The position numbers and the translations under genes were made by a program. Below are positions 24,830 to 36,785 of a stretch of 64,000 nt of DNA, piece by piece; the stretch's first letter is position 1; each line of letters opens with the position of its first letter. Below the pieces are notes generated by a model. The model was not told where the DNA came from and did not search any database. It was given only the letters and a program-made list of their open reading frames with translations. Origin of the DNA: Costus lasius (Eukaryota > Streptophyta > Magnoliopsida > Zingiberales > Costaceae); the NCBI GenBank assembly GCA_027563935.2, contig CM050449.1, positions 91,412,676-91,476,675 of the forward strand, read 5' to 3'.

Positions 24830-25964
24830 TACTTGCTAGATACAAACAGTGTAATTATGCTTTCTACATGTTTTTAATGCTTGAAAAAAAGTTTATAAAA
24901 TTATTTCATGCATGTGTGCCTCATCTAGATGATTTCTAGGTTATGATGAATTTTTACAAACAAATTTTTGTCAATCTTATGCTTTGAACTTTTTTTTTTT
25001 TTTTACCCATGATTCATGCTTGATTTATGTTCATAGGCACAAGCATACTTGCCAAGTAGGATATACACAAGTGTCTTAAGTTCTGTACTGGCACTATCCC
25101 TTGATACGACAAGTTATGTCGGCCAATTGATCTAAAAATCAACTTGAGATATGTGTCAATTAATTGGGGTATGAAACATGAATTTTTTATGAAAGATTAG
25201 AGCACGGAGATTTCGGTTAATATGCTGCCAATTTTGGCCAGCATATTGCGCAAATCTCAGGGCTCAGATCGAGTCAAAAATATATTGAATGACAGAGAAT
25301 TATTGTGAATTGTTCAGGCGTAGTTGAAAACAATTGATTAATGTAGTTTCAGACATGTAGATTTATATCGTGTTATCCTTATTGATATGATTATAGTGAG
25401 CCCTGTCACATGTGTTATGATATGGATGATTTTATCTATTTGTTATGAATGATGGTAAATTGTGTGACCCGTGTGTTGCCGCTATATCTATTAATTCTTA
25501 TTGTAAAATTTTTAAGTATTCTTTTTTTACAATTTGTAATTTTAGAATAGGATGATTAGACTTTTAGATGAGATTAGTTAGATTAAGGTAAAGCTTATCA
25601 CATGAATACAACACATGATGGTGACATGGATAAACCCCAATCCATGGTGCTCGGCTACTTGGCACATGGAAGTGGAAGATTCCAAGGGATAGTGGCTCGA
25701 CTAAGGAACATGAAGGAGTCGGCTTATTGGCATGGGCCGATCTAGATTAGGGCTCGTTACCCTTGGATGTATATGTGAGTCACTTAGCTCATAACAAGAC
25801 CATGCACAAGAAAGAGCTATAATCATATCCACTTCTAAGCATGCCTAAGTTTGGTTTTTTAATTTTATCTTGCCCATAATATGCCTGTGATATTTACTGT
25901 TTTGCTGACACACTATAAGAAACATACATGCTATAAAAGATAAAATATATAGGTGAGATATTCT
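24830..25964 (+). pseudogene. Copia C leader and gag remnant
   Basis: By position this is the leader and gag start of element C. A degraded gag-like stretch is faintly readable near 25240-25330 but is full of stops. No intact frame remains. At about 25965 it is replaced by an L2-type LTR in minus orientation (element B). Confidence 0.45.
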
Positions 25965-28900
25965 ATTGCACACCCTATATTCAATATAGCGTGCTTGATG
26001 TTGACAATTGTAGGTGCTCAAGTGTTCACCCTCTATCGGTATTCATAAAGTGACCCCTTGAAGATCACCCCACTTCTTACTTGGTGCTAGCCTCAGAAGC
26101 AAGAACGTAGCCTTCCTGAGCTCACAGCTTGGGAGGAGGGTGGCTGCACATAGAGAGAGGAGGAGGGCATCAGCCACATAGAGACAGAAGAGAAGAGTTG
26201 TGTGTTTATGGTCTGACCCCTACTTACTTATTTATACGTAGCCAGGACCCTCCACCATTGGCATGGTCAACCAATCCATGCTTCAACCATGCATCTAGAT
26301 AAGGAAGAGAGGGGAAGACTTACCAATAAGGGTCAAATCACTTCCCCCGATTACCTTGCATCAAGGCATTCATGCCTTGCTTGGCCACCACCTAGGCACC
26401 CCCATTAAGGAAATGGCGTCTCTTGTAGGTGCCTCCTTTAGGCACCTAAACCAGGGGCTAGGGCTTAAAGCCCCTTGCTTCCTCTCTTACCAAATGTAGC
26501 TGCCCTACTCCTTGATTCATTGAGCTCTTGGCCCAATGAGGTGATCCATTCTTTCTCATACCTCTCTTATTTGACTAATGCACCTATGGTGCCTCTTGGT
26601 TCAACCCTCATTGGGCTTTATGAGCTTCATCTAGAGCTTATACATGCTTTAGGCCTCATATACAAGTCTCATAGGCACCCTAGGCCCTATAGCTTGTCCC
26701 TTATTGGACACAAAGCCCAACTAACTTCTCCAGATTATGAGAATGGGTGCCTCATACCTTGCATTTTGGTAGAATTTTATGATACAATTTTACCTCAAAA
26801 CAAGGCTTATTCTATTGTTTTTACAACATAATCAGACTTACTTATTTGCTTTGTTTATAATCTTCACTTTTTCTTATCTTTTTGTAAATTCAGGATAAAG
26901 TACTCAATTTTGGAGCCTATTGATGATTTTGAGGCTACAGAGTGATTTAGGATGAAAAGACAAGTCATCATAGAAAATTTGAAGTCAAATGAAGCTTTCT
27001 ATACCCGTCATGGCCAGCCTCTAATGAGCTTCACAGCTATGATGAGCATTTTGAAAACTTCTTCTTCACACCCAGACCATGATGACCTTCATGCCCATAA
27101 CTAGTTTGGAAAGAATTTTTACAAGTTTTCTACCAGATGATCATAGCCTGACCGTGACAAGCTTCATGGTTGTGATCGAAATGTCCAAAATCTACATAAC
27201 GATTCACAGCCCAACCATGACCAGTTTCACAGCTGTGACCTGAAGAACCATTTTCCACCGATGACTTCATAGCCTCACTATGACCATTATCATGACCATG
27301 ATAATTATCAACCAAACTTACAGAAGAGTTCACGACTCAACCATGATGGACTTCACAGTCATGACAGCTTCCGTCGATTGTGATTCTTTAAGTTTCTGGG
27401 GTGAATCCGAACGGATTTGGATTGAAGGGAATGCTAAAGGGCAGCTTACAGGAGAACAAAACTAGAGTCAAAGAGCCATTTTGAGGGGAGAATCAGTTGG
27501 AAATTGTGAAGAGGCAACAAGGGTGGCGAATGAAAGGAAAATATGATTTTTCAGTGGATTTTGTAGGCGAAACTTCATCAATTGGTGGATCTTCATTTGT
27601 ACTCTCTACCTAAAATAATCTTCCTTGTATTTGTTGTTCCCTTGAATGATTATTTGAGGATCTGAGCTGAGTATACACATCATGGCTACTTAAGCCCTAA
27701 TTTTAGGATTTTGTATGTAGTTCTATGCTTTGATCTTGTTTTTGAACTTTAAACTTGACTATGTAATGAATCTATCTTCTTTTATCTGATTTTAGCTATG
27801 TTGCTTGTTTGTATTTACTTTGGCCTACTATTTACAAATTTCAAATGTCGTGAGAAGAATTGAAAGGTGAATCACAATGTTGGAGCTGCTTGATTAGACG
27901 TGTGTAATTCTACCACAAAAGTCGGTAGAACTCGCGTGAGGACATTACCTTTATCCTTGTGCTCATTGGATTTACTTAGATCGGTAAGCCATGAAAGTAG
28001 GAGATTGATCTATGTTGATACCGGGTTATACTACTGAAAGGGGTTAACTTGTACTCTTGGATAAGTCCTTAAGCTTGTAGACAAATTACACTATTATTTA
28101 TTATTCAAATTCTGATTTGGTGTTAGGATGAACCCCGAAATCCTAAATCTTTGCAATATTGCATTGACCTTGTGACTCTCGTTTGACAACCAATTCAACC
28201 GATTAGCTTTCTTTAGTTGAAACTACTTTGCATCCAAAACCATATTTAGTTCATCTAACTATCAATTATACGATCAATTGGTAATTGTGACTTGTCCCTA
28301 TGGAAACGATAACCTTGTACTACAAGAGTGAGCCATGCGCTTTGTGGATTGTGTGCAACAACATCTAGCTCTATTCTTCTTACAGATAGAATCATATAAA
28401 CTATCCATTCAATCTCGCTTTGATCTGGCATATCCAATTATCCAGATGGACTTGAATTAATCCATAATTCGACCCAAGGCTCCTACATATGAAGTGATCT
28501 CCAAATGTCTGTGTGTGTGACCTTATAAGTCCCATATGACGTTAGTAGTGATAGACTGGATAGATCATCATATGCAGTGAGCGGTCTCTAGTAAAGCATC
28601 GCTGCTATCCAAGTCATAGGAATATATTGTCAACAGATAAAGCCTAAGCAATGACAAAGTTTTCATATATGCAATACAATCCCTTTACCTTCTAATAATC
28701 CTAGATTGGATAAGTATATCACACTTCCTATTCCAATCATATGGGATGACTCAAGTAGAAAATCCAATCTCCTGGGCATGGTCATACACTCTCAGTCAAA
28801 CACCCATAGAGGGGACCTTAGACTATCAAACTCCTTGTGGGAAAGAAGGGGCAAATCCTCTGTTGGTCACTAGTACTTTACATATGACTTATGACATACC

Positions 28901-29349
28901 CAATGATAGTCGTTACTCCCTAATTACATAGAAGCATTGGGGTGTCTCAAAGTATGTCTCTTATCTTATGTAAGTGTCAATGACCTCAAGTCTAAGGAGC
29001 ATAGCACCTACTATCCCTTGTGAATCTTGAATTGTGACACTAAGTCATAGTTTTACGATGGGTCGATCTAATGGTTCTTTCTTGATACACCTATATATCG
29101 ATGTTGACCCCCAACATCCAATTAGCCCATATACCAGTCTCACATGTACCAAAGTTATCCCTTATCCACCAAGGTACATTGACTAGACACTCATTTTTAA
29201 GATTGAGTCAAATCAATCTTTAGGGGCATTATCATGTCATTAAATACTTCAATACAGGCATAGCGATCAACAAGATACTGATAATTGTCTTTATTCAATT
29301 AATGGATATTATATAATATATTTGGTCTTCAGGGCATACACACTAACAA
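25965..29349 (-). repeat. 3' LTR of copia element B (L2), truncated and interrupted
   Basis: Blocks at 26010-26120 and 28370-28500 align with LTR A (CACCCTCTATCGGTATTC, TTGGTGCTAGCCTC, ATCCATTCAATCTCGCTTTG). The right terminus reads GGGCATACACACTAACA and is followed by AACTCCCACTTACACTAAG, the complement of a polypurine tract. This LTR is therefore the 3' LTR of the minus-strand element whose RNase H lies at 29370-29746. The left end appears truncated near 25965. A foreign segment splits it between about 26760 and 28360. Confidence 0.72.
26760..28360 (+). mobile_element. Gypsy-type LTR nested in LTR B (approximate ends)
   Basis: The sequence that interrupts LTR B has the gypsy LTR block order in plus orientation. 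A tract of TTCACRGCYRTGA units lies at 26990-27370. It is followed by the blocks TTGGTGGATCTTCATTTG, AGCCATGAAAGTAGGAGATT, CCGGGTTATACTACTGAAAG and CCCTATGGAAACGATAA, which resemble complements of the G-type LTR blocks. Termini and TSD are unclear. Frames at 27130-27465 lie in the palindromic tract and are not genes. Confidence 0.55.
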
Positions 29350-29746
29350 ACTCCCACTTACACTAAGACCAAATATTATTGAGATATTTCAATCTCATGT
29401 GTCTAGTATGATTTTAAAGCTTCTATTGCAACAGAGGCTTACTTAGTGGGTCTGCTAATTATTATCTGTGTGTACTTTACATATGTGTACGTCATCTCTA
29501 TCCACTATCTCTCTAATAAGGAGATATTACCGTAGTATGTGCTTAGGTCTTTTTTTAGACTGTGGTTCCATAGCGAGTGCTATAGCTCCACTATTATCAC
29601 AATAAAGCAGGATGGGATTCAAAGCACTAAGAACCACACCAAGTTCATATATGAACTTCTTCATCCACATTGCTTCTTTGGTTGCCTTAGAAACCGCAAC
29701 ATACTTAGTCTCTATTGTATAATCTGCCACAGTGAATTACTTAAAG
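29350..29746 (-). pseudogene. Copia RNase H 3' end and polypurine tract (element B)
   Basis: The minus-strand frame 29730-29527 contains YVAVSKATKEAMWMKKFIYE, then LYCDNSGAIALAMEP, the copia RNase H signature. It ends near the polypurine tract next to LTR B. The frame is broken before the end of pol. The upstream portion of the same gene continues at 38259, on the other side of element G2, since both sides carry the CTCTT target duplication. Confidence 0.88.
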
Positions 29747-29751
29747 CTCTT

Positions 29752-31220
29752 TGATAGGGCCTTGACGGCTGCTACCGCAAGTGAACGGTCGATCATGTAA
29801 TATAATAAGTATCGATCCCACGAGGACTAGGGGTCAAGTATTAACTAATCAATCAACTAATAGCTAGGTTAATGATTAATGGAGAAATGTCTAAAGTCCT
29901 AGTGCAAGTAATTAAACTAAAGCAAATGAAATCAAGCAGAGCAGAGAGAAAAACAATCGGGGTTTTAAGTCTATGAGAGAGAATCGGGGTATCGGGTTTC
30001 ACTGCACTAAAACATGAAGAAACATTAAGGCTTGATGTTCTAATCGAGTTTTATCTAAGTTCTCAAGGTAATCCTTCCTAGGGTACAGATGCGCTCCCTC
30101 TTAGGACACGGTCCAGTATCCGACTTAACCCAAGTCTCCTACTCTCATGGCTTACAGGGTTAAGCGAATCTAATGGGTTATGTGAAGGATTAGGGTTCCT
30201 CGGGTGATTTCGAGTGCTCTCGCCAAACGAAATCACCAATCCAGTCTAAGGGATTCCGATGACTGTGGTTCACCTCTCAGTCCTTCCCACAGCATCTAAG
30301 ACATGCATACATATGGCCAGGACATAAACATGAGTGAAAACTTCCTAGACATGAATAAGAACAAAGATAAATGGAGAAACATATAGATTAAGTCATAATA
30401 TTCAACATTCATACAGTGGGCTACGCCCAAACCCCGAAAAGAGAGTTAATGCTATCATATACATCGTGAAATACATCAAATCTCTCATACAATTTGATTC
30501 AAACCAGAGGAAAGGGTAGAACCTTGATGGAAGGAGGTCCAGCACGAAGATCCACATCGGAACGAAGGAAGAATCGCGCCGGAACAGTGTTGTCGCCTAG
30601 AAAATCACCCCAAACCCTAGGTTGTCGCCTTTCTGCTTCGTTCTCCTCAACTGCTTGATCAAATCAGATCATTCCAGTCCTAAAACGTTTGTGGGTGAGT
30701 TAGGAAGGTCTCCCTAAAATTTCATTCAATTCTACTTCCAAAATAGAAAGTTATGGGCAAAAAACCAGACGCTTGTCGAAACTGTGCGGGACGGTACACG
30801 GCCATGCATGGATGCACGGGCATGCCCGTGCATGGCTCGATGACTGGAAAACTTACTCTTTACGGCCGTGCATGGACGCACGGCCATGCCCGTGAATGTC
30901 TCGTCAGAGTTTGGGATAGTCAGCTCATGCACGACCATGCATGGATACACAACCATGACCGTGAAGAGCGTAGAGGACTCCGATTGGGCTGAAATTTCAC
31001 GTGTAGCTTCGTCTCATCATGAGGAGTTATCTCATATCTTCAGATCTTCCAAATTCCACCAATTTTGAGGCAAAATACCTATATTTTAATAAAATAGAGG
31101 AAAAGTGAAGGTTCTGAAGAATATGAAGCATTTAAGTGCATAAATGAGACAAAACATGCATTTTACTCCGAAATAATGATAAAATTAAGCCGCGATATAT
31201 CATATATTTGCATGTCATCA
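29752..31220 (-). repeat. 3' LTR of G2
   Basis: 1,469 bp, starting TGATAGGGCCTTGACGGCTG. Includes the CGATCCCACGAGGACTAGGG block and a palindrome-rich tract at 30780-30965, with the perfect 16-bp palindrome CACGGGCATGCCCGTG at 30815-30830. Just inside the element the bases are AAATACATCGGACTTAAAG, as in G1, in the position where a polypurine tract is expected. The overlapping short frames at 30732-31068 reflect the palindromes. Confidence 0.92.
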
Positions 31221-32370
31221 AAATACATCGGACTTAAAGTTTTGCTTGTCCTCAAGCAATTGAATTGTCTAGAACACAGTGATGACATGAAATAGGGAAT
31301 CTCGATTAGCTTAAAGTAGTCTATTTAGGTTGTAGGTTAATCACAACAAGTCTTCAGGTTGTAATGCAGTATGGAAAACAAATTAAACCAATTATCATTA
31401 ATGCAATTTATTAGAGCATGCAAAGTTACCTTACCAAAAACCTCTACAATGCATCTCACGCAAGTAATATAATTGATCAACCATTCAAAAGGAAATAATT
31501 GTGTATTAAGTCATGGGAAAATAGCATCAGTACCACATAGTCCCTATGTGGTGCCATTTTTTTAAGATAAATGAAATATGTAGACAGTGCCAAGTGACAA
31601 GCTTTGCTTCGGTACCACTATCTCTGCTTCTGTTGAAGTGCTATGAATAGTGCCAAGTGTAGGTACAATGTGCTATGTACAAGAACACTTCGGCACCACA
31701 ATTATTATTTCTGATTCCCATGACAAGTGCACAAAGAAAGTAGAGTTATGAAGCAAGATTCAATGAATCACTACACCTAAGATGTATATCAAGGATAAGG
31801 TATAATAATAAGCACACCCTACAAGATCGTACCAACAATGAACTGGGTAAATTAATTCAATAAACTACATTAAACTAAAGAATCGTATGTGCAACCAGAA
31901 CCATGATAGACCGTTGGCAAGTAAAAGTCAAGATTCCCATCCCAAGCAATCAAGTAATCTTAGAACAATGCAATACCATAGGACAAAGCAAATAGCATAA
32001 AGAAAAGTAAGGGTTGGGCAAGACACTAAAGATGTTGATACAACTAACTAACAAGGCATGCAGAAAGTAGAAATGACAATCTTAAAACTAACAAAAGTTA
32101 ACTAAAGAAAAATAAACAACTAACAACTAAAGTAAACTACTGGAAAAATAGAAAGCTGACCAAGTAATGGGTGAAACCAAAGATTCTCATCCCCAGCGCC
32201 GACGCAGTCTCGCCTGAAGGTCATGGACAGACTCCAAGAGAGAGGACTGCACTTGTCCCTGCCGCTCAACCTCAGTCTCAAGATGTTGAATCCGGTCAAG
32301 CCCTTCATCAACGGAAAGGTGAGTCTCTTGCTGGGCGTCGTGGACAAACCGGATCATGGTCTCCATGCAG
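31221..32370 (-). other. G2 non-coding region between accessory ORF and 3' LTR
   Basis: No coding frame of note up to 32120. Paired motifs GGTACCACT and GTGCCAAGTG recur at 31520-31690, as in G1. TTGCTTGTCCTCAAGCAATT (31243-31262) is a short inverted repeat conserved with G1. The frames at 32120-32561 overlap the downstream end of the accessory ORF and its GC-rich tail and are not separate genes. Confidence 0.55.
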
Positions 32371-33411
32371 TCAAGCTGTGTGGTGGGTCGCTGCGAGGGG
32401 GTGGTGGCTCTGTCGCAAGAGGCGCATCATTATCTTCAACTGCCTCAACTCGCCAGTTTCGCTACTCGCGGACTGTGGTGCGCGCGGGATTTGGTAGTGG
32501 TAGCTTGACATTGCTCCCGGGGAAGAGTAGAGTAGTAGACTATAGAATTCTCCCTCCTTGACTATCATCTGCATGGAGATGCAGGAATCAAGATCGAGTC
32601 GGCTGTTGCCCCGGGCTTGTTCCATCTGGTAGGGATGGATCCCTACTGCAAAAGCCAGTGGGGTAAGAAGTCCCCCGAGAGCAATGACACCCTTCGGTGC
32701 CCTCGACACCTTCTGGAGTTGCCTAGCAAAGTGAACGACAGTGTTGAGGTGGACCCCATGCAGCATCGCCCATAGAAATTGGAGTTCGGATGCCCGAACA
32801 AGACCGTCAAACTCCCCTCGGCCAAAAATAGTGTGTGCCATGACACGATGCATATACTTCAATACAGGGTTTCTGAGGCAAGTGGCCCTGGCTGTCCTAG
32901 TATCAAAAGGTCAGAAATCGGTCAAGTCAGCCTAGAAGTTGCTTGTTTTAAATTCAGTTGGTGTGAGTCTTGTCTCATTCATAGGAAAGCCATATATCAA
33001 ATTCAGCTCTATCAACGTAAGTACAAACTCAGTATTGTTGAGCCGGGAGGATAGGCTCCTGTCATTGTCATTGGTGTGGATGCTAGCATGAAACTCCATA
33101 GAGGATAGAAACTCAAGTATAATGGGAATGTAGGTGGGGTAGCAGATGGTAAAGAACTGATCACAACCTACATGTTGAAACAGCCAGGGCACATCCTTGT
33201 AGAAACCCAAGGTGTTCAGAGTTGCATGATCCAGGAATTGTGTGGTCACCACTGGGCGGCGTGCGAGGGCAGTGAGCCTGGTAAGTTGCTCTGGATCTCT
33301 GCAAATGATCCCTTATGGAGTGGATGGCAAGGCTGGCGGCGGATGAGGCTCGACGGTGGCCTAAGAGGTGGACGCGCGGTGCTTGGAGGTAACCTGTTTG
33401 CGTCGAGACAT
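32371..33411 (-). pseudogene. G2 accessory ORF, plant retrotransposon 'putative transposon protein' domain
   Basis: One reading frame of 347 codons runs on the minus strand from ATG at 33411 (MSRRKQVTS) to the stop at 32371. It is broken by four in-frame stops and no frameshift. Between stops it reads RRPVVTTQFLDHATLNTLGF, LNLIYGFPMNETRLTP, YMHRVMAHTIFGRGEFDGLV, and EGEFYSLLLYSSPGA. I recognise this as the domain found next to gag in many plant gypsy elements (I believe Pfam Transposase_32, 'putative plant transposon protein'), whose function is unknown. The stops are TAG, TAA, TAG and TGA, each one C-to-T or G-to-A step from a sense codon. Confidence is high that it is one ancestral gene, moderate for the family name. 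Confidence 0.8.
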
Positions 33412-34499
33412 CCTAGAAGTGTAGGAAGGCGATGGGAAGGTAGCTAGTATTGTAGGGGGAAGCTTCAGAGGTGCCGGAGTCAAAGGAGGAAGGTTGGCGG
33501 CGGCGGAATCACAGGCGGCGACCGAAATTATGGTAGCGGCGAGTCGTGGCGGAAGACGCAGATCGACACCGGTAACTTGGGGGAAATACTTGCCGGAGGA
33601 TGGAGAAGACGGTGGAGGGTCGCCGGCGGTCGATCGGGCACCGGAGGCGGCAGATCTAGACGGCGGTGGCGGCAGTTATGGTTTGGTACACGGGTTTGTA
33701 CGCGGGTGTGTAGGCGGCTCGTCTTATAAAACATCGCGCACGGGCGTGTATTGATACACGACCCAGCCAGTGCAGGTCTCGGCTTCAGCATGCATCTAAT
33801 TTCACTTATGATGCACGACCATACGTGGGTGCACGTGCCCGTGCACGTCTCGGTGAAAGACTGGTGCGGAACTTGTTACGCGTCATGGCCGTGCGTCCCT
33901 TCACGCCCTTGCCCGTGCAGCTCTCAGCCTCGAGTGCAGAAGAGTTTACCGAGCCATGCACAGGTGCGACCGTGCATGGCTCGGTGATTCCTGAAAAATC
34001 CAGAAAAAATTCCATTAGCATGGTACAGCTTAGAGAGCATGGATATGAAATAAAAACTGAAAAATAATAATGTCTAAATGATGAAAAGAAATAAGAAAGT
34101 AAAAAAGTGAACAAGATGTAGGGTTGCCTCCCAACAAGCGCTTCTTTAAGGTCACTAGCTTGACCATCGTGATGCTCATGGTGGGTCTAGTGGTGGAGAA
34201 GCTAAGTATGTGGCATGGAGCTTCTGCCTTTATCGTCGTCTATGGATTGTACCTATTAAAATAAGCATGAGATACAAAAATTTCTCCTTAACTGTCTTGA
34301 CAGGACATGGAATAACAGAGTAGTAAAGCACATAAACTGTCTCAAGGTCAATTAAAATTTTGTCCCTAAACAATCCCAATATCTTCTTCTTTAGATCGGC
34401 TCTCGTGGCATCTTCAGCGTGCGTCGTCATTGCCACCATCTTGTCTCCTCCTAGACCAATCGGGTCATCGAGTCTGTCTCCGAAGTGTTCAGGAAAAGC
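33412..34499 (-). other. G2 spacer: GC-rich stretch, palindromic tract and conserved 42-bp block
   Basis: 33480-33720 is GC-rich (GGCGG repeats) and lies upstream of the accessory ORF on the minus strand. It may be its leader. 33720-33990 holds another run of GTGCACG...CGTGCAC and CCGTGCATGGC inverted units. 34124-34165 is the 42-bp block shared with G1. 34230-34499 is a continuation after the protease that does not resemble reverse transcriptase. The site where pol should be is therefore occupied by about 1 kb of non-pol sequence. Confidence 0.6.
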
Positions 34500-35327
34500 T
34501 TATGGGAAGAGTTCCATCTTGCTTCTTGACTGTGCAATACTTCCCTTCACCTCCGTTCTGTTCTCCCTGAAACCTGAAAGATAGAATTCGTTGTTAATAG
34601 CAGGAAGATTGAATGATATAGCGTTTTCATGAATGCATAACTTCATCGTCCTACGTGGGACATCAATTATGGCTCGGACGGTGGCAAGGAATGGCATGCC
34701 CAATATAAGAGGGAAAATGGAGTTCTTGTGCATATCTAGAATCACAAAGTCTATCGCGATAGAGAATCCTTTAAATTGCAATGGTACATTCTCAGCAATC
34801 CCGAGCGGGTGAAGTCTTGAGCTGTTTGCGAACCTGAGAACCTGAGATGTTGATTTGAGAGTTCCCAAGTTCAGCTTCTTGAAAGTGACGACTGACATGA
34901 TGCTAACCCCAGAACCTAAATCCAAGAGAGCTTTATCAAATAGGGTGTTACCGATCGTGCATGGTACGTCGAAGCTACCAGGATCCTCGAATTTGAGAGG
35001 CGGCTGGTTAGATGCTGAATCTGTTGAGTCTTCAACAACCACCATTATCGTTTCAGCGTCGAGTGCATCAGGAGTCTCATGATGAGGCTCTTTTTTCTGG
35101 CTTTCAGATCTTTCCTTTTCATCCCCCACGTGTTCGGTTTCAGATTCCTCTGATCGCTCACTACCACTCGTCATGATGTCGTTGCACTGATCTCTCAGAT
35201 TTGCTTCACGTTGAGCTGGAAGCATTCCTGGGTGTCTTGACAATGAACTAGTTCGCTGGTCCAGCTCTGTGATCCAGCTTTCCATCATTTTCGAGTGACT
35301 GGAGATAGAGTCCACCTTCATGTTCAA
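34500..35327 (-). CDS. G2 retropepsin-like aspartic protease frame (Ty3/gypsy)
   Basis: This frame has 275 codons and is open from 35327 to 34500, the longest intact piece of G2. Residues about 1-120 are a hydrophilic, Ser/Glu-rich link from gag. LKFEDPGSFDVPCTIG at about 131-146 precedes the catalytic region. KALLDLGSGVSIMSV (about 152-166) carries the D-L-G triad seen in Athila-type elements in place of D-S/T-G. A second hydrophobic half, FPLILGMPFLATVRAIID (about 224-241), has the I/L-L-G-x-x-F motif. The upstream gag is in another frame, so the original gag-pro fusion is broken by a frameshift near 35680. The true start is unknown: the ATG used lies in the middle of the ancestral polyprotein. 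No RT follows. Confidence 0.8.
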   Translation of the reverse strand: MNMKVDSISSHSKMMESWITELDQRTSSLSRHPGMLPAQREANLRDQCNDIMTSGSERSEESETEHVGDEKERSESQKKEPHHETPDALDAETIMVVVEDSTDSASNQPPLKFEDPGSFDVPCTIGNTLFDKALLDLGSGVSIMSVVTFKKLNLGTLKSTSQVLRFANSSRLHPLGIAENVPLQFKGFSIAIDFVILDMHKNSIFPLILGMPFLATVRAIIDVPRRTMKLCIHENAISFNLPAINNEFYLSGFRENRTEVKGSIAQSRSKMELFP

Positions 35328-35658
35328 CTAGCAAATTTGCTCATTTATAGAGTCATTGTGCTTCATTTGAGTTGCCATGAAATTTTCCAACATCGACTCT
35401 AATCTGGATTTCTGAGGAGGATCTTGTTATCTTTGATTGGCAGATGGATGTTGTATTCTAGGACGCGGCCTGAAATTAGAAGAGAAATTCTGATTAGAGA
35501 AGTTTGTAGGAGGGACTTGCCCTTGATTTAACCTGTAGGAGAAATTGGGATGATTTCTCTATCCTCGATTATATGTGTTCGAGAAAGGGTCGTTCTGATT
35601 CCTGAAATTTCCAATAGCGTTGACTTGTTCAGAGGGAGCATTCAAAATGTGGCAATCA

Positions 35659-36465
35659 TTAGAGGAATGTCCTGTTACCCCCACAAACATCACAAGTCAT
35701 AGAATTAGAAGTAGAAACATTGATAGAGTCAAACTTAGAAGAAAGTGAATCTACTTTTGCTACTAGGGAGTTAATCACGTTCATATCAAACTTCCCTGAA
35801 CTTCGAACTGGTTGGCTCCTCTCTCCTGACCACTGATAATGGTTGAGGGCCATGTCCTCAATCAACTCCATCGTTTCATCATAGTTCTTGTTCATTAGTG
35901 CCCCACCAGTAGCAACATCTACAAAAAGTCTGGTCTGGTATAGCAATCCATTGTAGGAGGTGTGAATGATCACCCATTTCTGTAGACCATGGTGCGGGCA
36001 CATCCTCAATAGTTCTTTGAACCGATCCCATGCTTCATACAAGGACTCTCCTTCTCGTTGGGCAAAGTTGGTGATTCGATTTCTGAGCTGGGCTGTTTTG
36101 CTCGGTGGGAAATATTTTGACAGAAAAGCTTGAGACAGTTGTTCCCATGTTGTAATAGAGGCCTGCGATAAAGACTACAGCCACACCCTAGCTCGATCCC
36201 TGAGAGAGAAAGGGAAGAGTCTTAATTTGATAGCATCAGGATGAGCACCATTAATCTTTAAAGTGTCGCAGCATTCTAAAAAAATAGACAAGTGAAGGTT
36301 AGGATCGTTAGTGGCTGCTCCACTGAATTGGTTCTGTTGCACCATTTGTACAAGTGATGCCTTTATCTCGAAGTTATTAGCTTCGATAGCCGGATGCGAT
36401 ATACTAAAGTGCACACCAGAGATGGTGGGTGTTGCAAAGTCCTTCAGAGAGCGGTTGGCTTCCAT
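35659..36465 (-). pseudogene. G2 gag capsid and zinc-knuckle region
   Basis: The frame begins at 36465 (MEANRSLKDFATPTISG) and gives a retrotransposon gag capsid: DPNLHLSIFLECCDTLKING, then AIKLRLFPFSLRDRARVWL. One in-frame stop follows at about 36175. It resumes with a segment containing YEAWDRFKELLRMCPHHG and ATGGALMNKNYDETMELIE, then MTCDVCGG, the start of a zinc knuckle. A frameshift near 35680 separates it from the remaining region, 35328-35658, which has three more stops. The order and motifs match Athila-like Ty3/gypsy gag, which packages element RNA in cytoplasmic particles. Confidence 0.85.
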
Positions 36466-36761
36466 TGTCTAACTGTCAGAAAATTATCCTTCAAGCTTTA
36501 TTTTTTTTTTCAAATTTCTTCTGACCAAACAGAAAGTACGCTCTATCTTCGGGTCTCCAGGTGCAAGTTCCCATGTTCTGACAGTATTCCTGGACATAAA
36601 CAAGTACCTTGACAAAAGAGATTAGCAGCACCACACAAGATAAAAACTGCAACTAAAAACAAAAAAGCAAACAAACAGAAAATAGACAGAATAAAAAGTA
36701 AATAAAAACTAACTAAACCTACTCTATTAATCTTCTGATTGTGTTAATATTGACAACCTAG

Positions 36762-36779
36762 TCCCCGGCAACGGCTCCA
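36762..36779 (-). other. Primer-binding site of G2 (tRNA-Asp type)
   Basis: Minus-strand TGGAGCCGTTGCCGGGGA, one base different from TGGCGCCGTTGCCGGGGA, the complement of the 3' end of plant tRNA-Asp(GTC). It sits six bases from the LTR end. This primer choice is typical of the Athila/Tat group of gypsy elements and fixes the orientation. Confidence 0.92.
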
Positions 36780-36785
36780 AAAACT

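Noticed and set aside
30732..31068. HGHAR-type repeat peptides on both strands in G1/G2 LTRs
   Set aside because: They are translations of the palindromic DNA units and appear in every copy on both strands.
33494..33791. GC-rich frames upstream of the G2 accessory ORF as separate genes
   Set aside because: They overlap on opposite strands in a GGCGG-rich leader within the element, with no recognisable domain.
36762..36779. Possible tRNA-Asp gene fragment
   Set aside because: Only the 18 bases complementary to the tRNA 3' end are present and they sit at the LTR border, so it is a retrotransposon primer site.
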